This document shows, piece by piece, positions 7,450 to 14,403 of a stretch of 15,205 nt of DNA (position 1 is its first letter; each line of letters opens with the position of its first letter). The stretch comes from Ruminiclostridium sp. (lineage in GTDB: Bacteria; Bacillota; Clostridia; Oscillospirales; Oscillospiraceae): assembly GCA_021442645.1 (NCBI GenBank), contig JABUSR010000025.1, positions 1 through 15,205 of the forward strand, in the 5' to 3' direction. A model generated the notes under the pieces. It did no database searches, was not told the DNA's origin, and saw only the letters and a list, made by a program, of their open reading frames with translations. The translations under genes were made by a program, and so were the position numbers.

Positions 7450-7466
7450 TGTTACTACTTTGTAAT
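7450..7466 (+). promoter_or_regulatory. WalR (YycF)-like box
   Basis: TGTTAC-TACTT-TGTAAT matches the published WalR consensus TGTWAH-N5-TGTWAH at every constrained position. It overlaps the predicted -10 of the C39-like gene (7465-7470) and extends downstream of it on the template. A bound regulator there would more plausibly repress than activate that gene. A match in AT-rich DNA can occur by chance. Confidence 0.45.
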
Positions 7467-7493
7467 CTTACCACAGATTGCCTCGTATGGGAA
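7465..7493 (-). promoter_or_regulatory. Promoter of the C39-like gene
   Basis: On the minus strand TTCCCA (7493-7488), 17 bp, then TAAGAT (7470-7465), with a TG one base upstream of the -10 (extended -10). Predicted start is near 7458, leaving a leader of about 80 nt. The -35 is only a 4/6 match. Confidence 0.6.
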
Positions 7494-7667
7494 GCCTTTT
7501 TCCTATCGATTATATTGCGAAATTGTAAATAATTTGGTGCAATCTCGGTTTTTTGTTCGATTTTTATCTGTCTTCTCCTGCTTTCTCCACCCTGACCCCT
7601 TAATATCCGGGCAAATTGCACCGAGTTTCTCGGGGTAATACGACAGCCGGGAAATTTAAAAAAATAC

Positions 7668-7697
7668 TTCCCAGACCCGCCGAATCAATGGTATAAT
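7668..7697 (+). promoter_or_regulatory. Promoter of the SLH protein gene
   Basis: A perfect TATAAT (7692-7697) is preceded by TGG, giving an extended -10. A weak -35 TTCCCA (7668-7673) lies 18 bp upstream, the same hexamer as in the divergent C39-like promoter. Transcription would start near 7704, about 38 nt before the ATG. Confidence 0.7.
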
Positions 7698-7741
7698 AAA
7701 AAGAGAACCTACAGACCACCCCCTAAGAAGAGGTACTGATT

Positions 7742-9661
7742 ATGAAAAGTAACCTGCATCGCACCCTCTCCCTTCTGCTGGTCCTGGCCCTGGCCCTGAG
7801 CTTTACCCTTCCCGCTCTGGCCCTAGATACATCGGCCCCTCTGACCGCCATCCTGGCCGAGGAAGAAGATCCCTCCGAACCTGGTACCAATGACCCCTCT
7901 GAGCCCGGCGCCGATGATCCTTCCAAGCCCGGCACTGCCGACCCCTTTGAGCCCGGCACTGATGACCCCTCTGAGCCCGGCACCGATGACCCCTTTGAGC
8001 CCGGCACTGACGACCCCTTTGAGCCCGGCACTGACGATCCCCCCGGGCCTTCAGAGGACGACCCTTCCCAGCCCTCGGAGGATAATCCCCCGGTCAGTGA
8101 CATGCTTGTCCTGTCCTTCACCGGGAAGGACTGCCAAGCCGGTCAGTTCCAGACCCGGACCCTGAAGGCTCCCTCCGTGGCTGTAAAGAATGGCGACAAT
8201 GATGTCACCGACAACTATGTCATTGGCCTGAGCTGGCTGGGAGATGACAACCAGACCATGGCCGGGCAGGAATCTGCCCAATTCCTTCCCTTGGAACTGC
8301 GGACCTACCGCATCACCTGCATGGTGATGGCTGTCAACAAGACAGATCCCTCCAAAAACCTCTCGACAGCCTGCGTCTACCACGTAGAGGTCCTGCCCAG
8401 CACCAGCCTGGAAGCCTCTCTTTCTGTTGAGCACGACCCTGTCACCTTTGACAGCCTCCGGGACCCAGTTGGCAACACCGTGCTGTACCAACTCACCAAG
8501 GGGCTTCCTGAATCTGACTTCACTCCCGCCGTTCAAGGGCTTTCCCGCGTCGTCTTTGACCTAGACTCTGTCACCGGTGACCAGGTAGGCAAGCTGAACG
8601 CCAAAGAGGGAACCTCCTACGTCCTCTCCGGGGAAGAGAATCTCCTCTCCGACCTGCGCTTCACCCCCCTCCAGAAGGGGACCTACTCCATCTGCTTCAC
8701 TGCCTATGGTGAGGAGACCTATTTCGGCCAGTTGGAGATCATAGTGACACCCCCTGAGGACCCTAACAAGGACATCAGAAACTGCGACTGTTCCGGCTTC
8801 ACCTTTGCCGGGTCTGACTTCTTCCTGTCCTCCGACACCGACCCGGTGGTCTCCGTTGTCTTCGGTGCCCCCACTGCCGGGAACCTCCTGCGGAATTTTG
8901 TAAAAGGCCAGGGCATCCCGGATGTCGGCGCTCGCTACTACACCAACGCCGCCATTTACGGGGAATACCATGTCTCTACCCTGTCCTATCTGCCTGCTGC
9001 CGGTTACAGCGGCCTGGCGCAGATCCCCGTGACCCTCACCACCCGCTCTGGTGGGAAGACCGTAAAGGTCATCAATGTGAACGTCCTGAGTAAGACCTCC
9101 TCTGACCACTTCCCCGATGTGACACCTGAAACCGTGGGGACCTGGGCAGCCAATGCAGTGGACTTTGCCTACAACTACGAACTGGTGAACGGTCTGCCTG
9201 GCGGCCTCTTCGGCCCCAATGAATCCATGACCCGGGCCATGCTGGTCACGGTCCTCTATCGGGCAGCCGGCGCACCCCAGGCCGACATCACCAGCAACTT
9301 CACCGATTTGGACGCCTCGGCCTACTACTATAGTGCCGTGGTGTGGGCCGCCTCCAAGGGTATCGTGAAGGGCACCGGCGACGGCTCCACCTTCAGCCCC
9401 GACGACCTCGTCACTCGTCAGCAGATTGCCACTATCCTCTTCCGCTATGCCCAGGTCATGGGCGGAGATACCCAGATTCTAAGCGATCTGAACGGCTACA
9501 CTGACCGGAACCAGGTGGACAGCTATGCCGCCCTCCCCATGGCCTGGGCCGTGGGCCGGGGTATCATCACCGGCACCGCCCCCTCCACCCTAAGCCCTCA
9601 GGACAACGCCACCCGGGCCCAGGTGGTGGTCATCCTCCACCGGTACCTCATTGGCCAGTAA
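7742..9661 (+). CDS. Secreted surface protein with acidic Pro-rich repeats and three SLH domains
   Basis: A 639-residue exported protein, predicted to be held on the cell wall by S-layer homology domains that bind secondary wall polymer. The signal peptide is 1-27 (cleavage after PALA). A low-complexity linker follows with seven 8-residue DPxEPGTD-type repeats (43-98) and decayed copies to about 114. The middle (about 118-455) looks like two or three beta-rich modules. The elements LRFTPLQKGTYSICFTAYG and LSYLPAAGYSGLAQIPVT resemble the extended-sandwich modules common in clostridial SLH proteins. Three SLH repeats fill 456-639, with TRAM, TRQQ and TRAQ in place of the TRAE motif. No enzyme motif is seen, so the role may be structural or adhesive. 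Ribosome site AAGAGGT lies 7 nt before the ATG. Monocistronic, with its own promoter and terminator. Confidence 0.9.
   Translation: MKSNLHRTLSLLLVLALALSFTLPALALDTSAPLTAILAEEEDPSEPGTNDPSEPGADDPSKPGTADPFEPGTDDPSEPGTDDPFEPGTDDPFEPGTDDPPGPSEDDPSQPSEDNPPVSDMLVLSFTGKDCQAGQFQTRTLKAPSVAVKNGDNDVTDNYVIGLSWLGDDNQTMAGQESAQFLPLELRTYRITCMVMAVNKTDPSKNLSTACVYHVEVLPSTSLEASLSVEHDPVTFDSLRDPVGNTVLYQLTKGLPESDFTPAVQGLSRVVFDLDSVTGDQVGKLNAKEGTSYVLSGEENLLSDLRFTPLQKGTYSICFTAYGEETYFGQLEIIVTPPEDPNKDIRNCDCSGFTFAGSDFFLSSDTDPVVSVVFGAPTAGNLLRNFVKGQGIPDVGARYYTNAAIYGEYHVSTLSYLPAAGYSGLAQIPVTLTTRSGGKTVKVINVNVLSKTSSDHFPDVTPETVGTWAANAVDFAYNYELVNGLPGGLFGPNESMTRAMLVTVLYRAAGAPQADITSNFTDLDASAYYYSAVVWAASKGIVKGTGDGSTFSPDDLVTRQQIATILFRYAQVMGGDTQILSDLNGYTDRNQVDSYAALPMAWAVGRGIITGTAPSTLSPQDNATRAQVVVILHRYLIGQ
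7868..8035 (+). repeat. Seven tandem 24-bp units encoding DPxEPGTD
   Basis: In-frame tandem array within the SLH gene. Units 6 and 7 (7988-8011 and 8012-8035) are identical at the DNA level, and units 4 and 5 differ from them at only one to three bases. Units 1-3 are more diverged. The product is a stiff, strongly acidic Pro-rich spacer, likely a wall-spanning linker. Copy number probably varies among strains. Confidence 0.9.
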
Positions 9662-9674
9662 CAACTTTTCCCGC

Positions 9675-9710
9675 ATCCCCCGGCCGGAGCTCCAGCCGGG
9701 GGATCTTTTT
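9675..9710 (+). terminator. Rho-independent terminator of the SLH gene
   Basis: Perfect 10-bp stem ATCCCCCGGC/GCCGGGGGAT (9675-9684 with 9695-9704), with a nested GGAG/CTCC in the 10-nt loop, followed by CTTTTT. It starts 13 bp after the stop. Confidence 0.93.
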
Positions 9711-9752
9711 CCCTTTCTCCACCAGGTTTGCGCCTGCCCTGGATGCGCCCCC

Positions 9753-9782
9753 TTGACATAAAACCCCCGGATAGCTTATGAT
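9753..9782 (+). promoter_or_regulatory. Sigma-A promoter of the topoisomerase cluster
   Basis: A perfect TTGACA (9753-9758), 18 bp, then TATGAT (9777-9782). The following DNA to about 9813 is strongly AT-rich. Predicted start is near 9789 with a leader of about 58 nt. No other clear promoter is seen before the next three genes, so this is likely the promoter of the whole cluster to 15078. Confidence 0.8.
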
Positions 9783-9846
9783 ATAAAAATACTATATAAA
9801 TATACTGGGTGATTACGCCCATTCTGAACAGACAAGGAGAACACCC

Positions 9847-11832
9847 ATGGCAAAAACCAAGCAGGAATACGGCAACGAATCCATCTCCATGCTGGAGGGG
9901 GCCGACCGGGTCCGTAAGCGCCCGGGGGTCATCTTCGGCTCTGATGGGCTGGAGGGTTGTGAGCATGCCGTGTTTGAGATCCTCTCCAATGCTATCGACG
10001 AAGCCCGGGAGGGCTACGGCAATGAGATCGTGGTCACCCGATACTTGGATGGCCGCATCCAGGTTGAGGACTTCGGCCGTGGCTGTCCCGTAGACTGGAA
10101 CGAAAAGGTGGGCAAGTTCAACTGGGAGCTGGTCTTCTGTGAGCTCTATGCCGGGGGCAAGTACGAAAACAACACCGGGGAGAACTACGAGTACTCCCTG
10201 GGCCTCAACGGTCTGGGTGCCTGTGCCACCCAGTACGCCTCTGCTTTCATGGATGTCACCGTCCGGCGGGATGGCAAACGCTACGACCTCCACTTTGAAA
10301 AAGGCGCTCTGGTGGGGGAGATGCAGGTGTCCCCCTCTGACCGAAAAAAAACCGGGACCTCCATCACCTGGCTACCCGACCTGGATGTCTTCACTCAGGT
10401 GGACATCCCCCTGGACTACTTCACCGACGTGCTCCACCGCCAAGCGGTGGTCAACGCAGGAATCGTCTTCCGGTTCCGCAGCCAAGAGGCGAAGGGCTTC
10501 CAGGATACCGTCTTCACCTATGAGAACGGCATCGCCGACTATGTGGCCGAGCTCACCGGGGAAAACCCGCACACCCCTATCCAGTTCTGGACCGGAGATC
10601 GGGTGGGCCGCGACCGGGCTGACAAGCCCGAGTACAAGGTCAAGCTCTCCTGCGCCTTTTGTTTCTGCCCGGCGGTCCGGGCAGTGGAACACTACCACAA
10701 CTCCTCCTGGCTGGAGCACGGCGGCGCACCGGAAAAGGCCATGCGCTCTGCCTTCCTCTCTGCCATGGACGGATGGCTGAAGCAAAATGGCAAGTACAAC
10801 AAAAACGAAGCCAAAATCACCTGGCCCGATGTCCAGGAGACCCTGATTTTCGTCTCCAACAACCTCTCCACCCAGACCTCCTATGAGAACCAGACAAAGA
10901 AGGCTGTAAACAACCGGTTCATCCAGGAGGGTATGACCGATTTCCTCCGGGAAAATTTACAGATTTTCCTGCTGGAAAATCCCCAGGCCGTGGAAGAGGC
11001 CGCCCGGCAGATCCTGGTGAGCAAGCGCAGCCGGGAGGCAGGGGAGAAGGCCCGCCTCACCATTAAAAGCAAGAGCCTGGCGGGCAGCGTGGACATTGCC
11101 AACCGGGTGCAAAAATTCGTGGACTGCCGCACCAAGGACCCCACCCGCCGGGAACTGTACATCGTGGAGGGCGACTCCGCCCTGGGTGCCGTGAAGCTCA
11201 GCCGAGACGCCGAATTCCAGGGCGTCATGCCTGTCCGGGGCAAAATCCTCAACTGTCTGAAGGCTGATTACGGCAAAATCTTCAAAAGCGAGATTATCAC
11301 CGACCTGCTGAAAGTGGTCGGCTGCGGCGTAGAGGTCACTGACAAGCACAACAAGGACCTCTCCCTCTTCAATCTGGACAACCTCCGGTGGAACAAGATC
11401 GTCATCTGCACCGATGCCGACGTGGACGGCTACCAGATCCGCACCCTCATCCTCACCATGCTCTGGCGGCTGACCCCCACCCTTATCGAGAAGGGCTATG
11501 TTTACATTGCCGAGTCCCCTCTGTACGAAATCTCTTCCGGTGACAAGACCTGGTTTGCCTACTCCGAGAAGGAAAAAGCCGATGTCCTTAGCTCGCTGGA
11601 GGGCAAAAAGGTCGCCCTCCAGCGGTCCAAAGGCCTAGGTGAGAATGACCCGGAGATGATGTGGATGACCACCATGAATCCCGCCTCCCGCCGTCTCATT
11701 CGGGTGATGCCCACCGACGCAGAGGCCACCGCCCAGGTCTTTGATATGCTCCTGGGGGAGAATGCCCAGAAGCGCAAGGAACACATCGCCGAAAACGGCT
11801 ACAAATACCTGGATCTGGCAGACATCTCCTGA
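9847..11832 (+). CDS. Divergent type IIA topoisomerase ATPase/TOPRIM subunit (GyrB/ParE-like)
   Basis: ATP-binding and TOPRIM half of a type II topoisomerase. The 661-residue length is that of Gram-positive GyrB/ParE. GHKL ATPase features: Glu44 and Asn48 in VFEILSNAIDEA, D75-F-G-R-G79 (normally D-N/D-G-R-G), and GLNGLG at 119-124 (normally GLHGVG). The transducer Q-T-K loop is at 349-351. TOPRIM has the acidic Glu441 in EGDSA and the D-A-D-V-D triad 523/525/527. RSKGLGENDPEMMW matches the C-terminal signature. All main catalytic residues are present, but many normally invariant neighbours differ, so this is probably a second enzyme beside the housekeeping gyrase. AAGGAG lies 7 nt before the ATG. 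The partner subunit is two genes downstream. parE is the likely name, but I cannot exclude a distinct subclass. Confidence 0.92.
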   Translation: MAKTKQEYGNESISMLEGADRVRKRPGVIFGSDGLEGCEHAVFEILSNAIDEAREGYGNEIVVTRYLDGRIQVEDFGRGCPVDWNEKVGKFNWELVFCELYAGGKYENNTGENYEYSLGLNGLGACATQYASAFMDVTVRRDGKRYDLHFEKGALVGEMQVSPSDRKKTGTSITWLPDLDVFTQVDIPLDYFTDVLHRQAVVNAGIVFRFRSQEAKGFQDTVFTYENGIADYVAELTGENPHTPIQFWTGDRVGRDRADKPEYKVKLSCAFCFCPAVRAVEHYHNSSWLEHGGAPEKAMRSAFLSAMDGWLKQNGKYNKNEAKITWPDVQETLIFVSNNLSTQTSYENQTKKAVNNRFIQEGMTDFLRENLQIFLLENPQAVEEAARQILVSKRSREAGEKARLTIKSKSLAGSVDIANRVQKFVDCRTKDPTRRELYIVEGDSALGAVKLSRDAEFQGVMPVRGKILNCLKADYGKIFKSEIITDLLKVVGCGVEVTDKHNKDLSLFNLDNLRWNKIVICTDADVDGYQIRTLILTMLWRLTPTLIEKGYVYIAESPLYEISSGDKTWFAYSEKEKADVLSSLEGKKVALQRSKGLGENDPEMMWMTTMNPASRRLIRVMPTDAEATAQVFDMLLGENAQKRKEHIAENGYKYLDLADIS

Positions 11833-11856
11833 TCCGGACAGAAAGGATCGTCAACC

Positions 11857-12069
11857 ATGGACAACAAGCAGGCAAGAAAAACCGGCCGAATCCTCCTTGT
11901 CCTCGGCTGTGTCCTCCTCATCATCGGCAGGATCTGGCTGGGGCTGGCCGTTGTCTCCGTCGGCCTGGTGTGCCTTGGTATCCTGGGCCGGTGCCCCCAC
12001 TGCGGGCGGTCCCTGTTCACCCTGCCCTCTAACGCGTCGGTGTGCCCCAGGTGCCGTAAGCCCCTGTAG
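11857..12069 (+). CDS. Small membrane protein with C-terminal zinc ribbon, function unknown
   Basis: A 70-residue protein lying between the two topoisomerase subunit genes. It has a basic N-terminus (K-Q-A-R-K), two hydrophobic stretches (about 12-24 and 26-44) joined by Gly-Arg, then a ribbon of two C-x2-C knuckles (Cys46/Cys49 and Cys63/Cys66), a rubredoxin-like or zinc-ribbon spacing. It starts 24 bp after the upstream stop with AAAGGAT 8 nt before the ATG, and the next gene follows after 48 bp, so it should be cotranslated with its neighbours. The positive-inside rule would put both ends, including the ribbon, in the cytosol. Membership of a known family is not recognised. A role in tethering or regulating the topoisomerase is only suggested by position. 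Confidence 0.8.
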   Translation: MDNKQARKTGRILLVLGCVLLIIGRIWLGLAVVSVGLVCLGILGRCPHCGRSLFTLPSNASVCPRCRKPL

Positions 12070-12117
12070 CGATAAGACCCGTCAGACTGCAAATCCAACC
12101 CCGAGGTAACAACAGCT

Positions 12118-14370
12118 ATGGCAAAGAAGAAAAACCCGGATCAGAGTAAAAAACGAACTGCCCCCCAGGGCGTTATGGGCCTAAAGCCCCAGATTCTGGA
12201 GCAGCCTATCACTGACACTCTGGAGATCAACTATATGCCCTACGCCATGTCGGTCATCATCTCCCGGGCCATCCCGGAGATCGACGGCTTTAAGCCCTCC
12301 CACCGGAAGCTCCTGTACACCATGTACCAGATGAAGCTCCTGTCGGGAGCCCGCACCAAGTCGGCCAATGTGGTCGGGGCCACCATGAAGCTCAACCCCC
12401 ATGGTGACAGCGCCATCTACGAGACCATGGTCCGCCTATCCAGGGGCTACGGCGCCCTCCTCCACCCCCCTGTGGACTCTAAGGGCAACTTTGGCAAGGT
12501 CTACTCCCGCGACATGGCCTGCGCCGCCTCCCGCTACACAGAAGTTAAGCTTGACCCCATCTGTGCTGAACTCTTCAAGGACATCGAAAAGCAGGTCGTG
12601 GACTTCGTCCCCAACTATGACGGCACGCTCACCGAGCCCGTCCTCCTGCCCACCACCTTCCCCAACATCCTGGTCTCCGCCAATATGGGCATTGCTGTAG
12701 GCATGGCCTCCAACCTCTGCGGCTTCAACTTGGGGGAGGTCTGCGATGCCGCTGTGGCCCGCATCAAAAACCCGGAGGCTCCCCTGTTGGACACCCTCAA
12801 AGCCCCCGACTTTCCCACCGGCGGTCAGCTTCTCTTTGACCGACGGGAGATGGAAACCATCTACCGCACCGGCCGCGGCTCCTTCAAGGTCCGGGCCCGG
12901 TGGCGCTATGTAAAGTCCGAAAATCTCATCGAGGTCTACGAGATCCCCTACACCACCACCGCCGAGGCCATCATCGACAAGGTGGCGGAACTCATCAAGG
13001 CAGGCAAGATCCGTGAAATCTCTGATATGCGGGACGAGACCGACCTGTCCGGCCTGAAGCTGGCCATCGATCTAAAGCGGGGCACCGATCCTGATAAGCT
13101 CATGCAGAAGCTTTTCCGCGCCACTCCCCTCCAGGACACCTTTTCCTGCAACTTCAACATCCTCATCGACGGGATGCCCAAGGTCCTGGGGGTGGGGGCG
13201 ATTCTGGACCACTGGACCCGCTGGCGGACCGACTGTGTCCGCCGGGCCGCCCAATACACCCTGGGCCAGAAGCGGGATAAGCTCCATCTACTCCGGGGTC
13301 TGGCGGCTATCCTTCTGGACATCGACCGGGCCATCGCTATCATCCGGAACACCGAGTTGGATGCTATGGTGGTCCCCAACCTGATGGACGGCTTTTCCCT
13401 GGATCAGATTCAGGCCGAGTATGTGGCAGATATCCGCCTGCGGAACATCAACAAGGAGTACATCCTCAAACGCACCGCCGAAATCGATCAGCTGGAGAAG
13501 GATATCGCTGACCTGGAGGACTTTATAGAGAAGCCTTCCCGTATCCGGCGGGAAATCGTCAAAGAACTGGAGCGGGTCAAGAAGGCCCACGCCGGCCCCC
13601 GGCGGACGGAGATTCTCTATGAAGCCGACCTGGCCGAGACTGAACCCGAGATCGACCTGATTCCCGCCTATCCCGTCCACTTGTTCCTGTCCCGGGAAGG
13701 CTACTTAAAAAAGATCACCCCCCAGTCCCTGCGAATGTCCGGGGAACAGAAGTACAAGGAGGGGGATGGCCCAGCCTTCCGCTGGGAGTCCACCAACGCC
13801 TCCGAGCTGATGCTCTTCACCAACCGCCAGCAGTGCTACAAGACCTGGGTGAACGACTTTGACGACGGCAAGGCCAGCCTCCTGGGGGACTATCTCCCGG
13901 CCAGGCTGGAAATGGAGGAAGGGGAAACCATTCTCTGGGCCTGCCTCCCCGGCGACTACACCGGCCACCTGCTTTTCTTTTTTGAAAACGGCAAAGTGGC
14001 CCGACTCCCCCTGTCCGCCTACCAGACAGTGACCAAGCGCAAGAAGCTCACCGGGGCCTACTCGGACAAGAGCCCCCTGCAGGCCATCCTATTTTTGCCC
14101 GAAGAGACTGACGCAGAGGTAGTCCTCTACTCCACCGAGGGCCGAGCCCTGCTCTTCTCCAGCGACCGGGTCCCTCTGAAAGCTACCCGCTCCACCCAAG
14201 GAGTCCAGGTAATGACCCTGAAGCGCTCCTACACTGTCCAGACCGCCCGTTTCCTGGCAGACAGCCAAGTGGTAAACAAAAGCCGCTACAAAGCCCGCAG
14301 TCTCCCCGCCGCCGGGGCCCTGCTGAAGGCAGAGGACCAGGGGGACACCCAGCTCACTATGGAGCTCTGA
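12118..14370 (+). CDS. Type IIA topoisomerase breakage-reunion subunit (ParC/GyrA-like)
   Basis: DNA-cleaving half of the same enzyme, 750 residues. The N-terminal signature YAMSVIISRAIP is followed by PSHRKLLY and the quinolone-region segment PHGDSAIYETMVR, with Ser98 and Glu102 at the resistance-determining sites. The catalytic Tyr140 sits in ASRYTE. The stretch from that Ser to the Tyr is three residues longer than in E. coli GyrA. The family's long helical segment is at about 440-510. A reduced beta-pinwheel covers about 520-750, with four or five blades such as LMLFTNRQQCYKT and HLLFFFENGKVARLP. No canonical GyrA box (QRRGGKG) is visible, which favours a topo IV-like relaxing or decatenating enzyme. 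The ribosome site GAGG is 11 nt from the ATG, rather far. parC is the likely name. Confidence 0.92.
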   Translation: MAKKKNPDQSKKRTAPQGVMGLKPQILEQPITDTLEINYMPYAMSVIISRAIPEIDGFKPSHRKLLYTMYQMKLLSGARTKSANVVGATMKLNPHGDSAIYETMVRLSRGYGALLHPPVDSKGNFGKVYSRDMACAASRYTEVKLDPICAELFKDIEKQVVDFVPNYDGTLTEPVLLPTTFPNILVSANMGIAVGMASNLCGFNLGEVCDAAVARIKNPEAPLLDTLKAPDFPTGGQLLFDRREMETIYRTGRGSFKVRARWRYVKSENLIEVYEIPYTTTAEAIIDKVAELIKAGKIREISDMRDETDLSGLKLAIDLKRGTDPDKLMQKLFRATPLQDTFSCNFNILIDGMPKVLGVGAILDHWTRWRTDCVRRAAQYTLGQKRDKLHLLRGLAAILLDIDRAIAIIRNTELDAMVVPNLMDGFSLDQIQAEYVADIRLRNINKEYILKRTAEIDQLEKDIADLEDFIEKPSRIRREIVKELERVKKAHAGPRRTEILYEADLAETEPEIDLIPAYPVHLFLSREGYLKKITPQSLRMSGEQKYKEGDGPAFRWESTNASELMLFTNRQQCYKTWVNDFDDGKASLLGDYLPARLEMEEGETILWACLPGDYTGHLLFFFENGKVARLPLSAYQTVTKRKKLTGAYSDKSPLQAILFLPEETDAEVVLYSTEGRALLFSSDRVPLKATRSTQGVQVMTLKRSYTVQTARFLADSQVVNKSRYKARSLPAAGALLKAEDQGDTQLTMEL

Positions 14371-14403
14371 TCCCGGGGGTCCCACAGAAAAGGAGGCCCG
14401 CTC

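Larger units (their letters stand above)
7378..7741. promoter_or_regulatory. 364-bp AT-rich divergent control region
   Basis: No gene is seen here; a 73-codon minus frame has no ribosome site. The region is much more AT-rich than its neighbours and holds both divergent promoters and a WalR-like box. It contains four GTAAT copies (7392, 7416, 7442, 7462). An imperfect nested palindrome is ATTGC..AAATT-N6-AATTT..GCAAT (7514-7543). A distant inverted pair is GGTGCAAT/ATTGCACC (7536-7543 and 7615-7622). A CCGAG-TTT-CTCGG hairpin lies at 7621-7633. The density of dyads suggests regulator binding between the C39-like and SLH genes. Confidence 0.6.

Noticed and set aside
7400..7621. 73-codon minus-strand frame in the divergent spacer
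   Set aside because: It has a GTG-type start with no Shine-Dalgarno, lies in AT-rich DNA full of promoter elements, and its product is composition-biased.
7868..8035. Regular array considered as CRISPR-like
   Set aside because: Units are contiguous 24-mers without spacers and stay in frame as a protein repeat.
7723..8121. 132-codon minus-strand frame rich in Gly-Ser repeats
   Set aside because: It is only the antisense reading of the DPxEPGTD repeat in the SLH gene.
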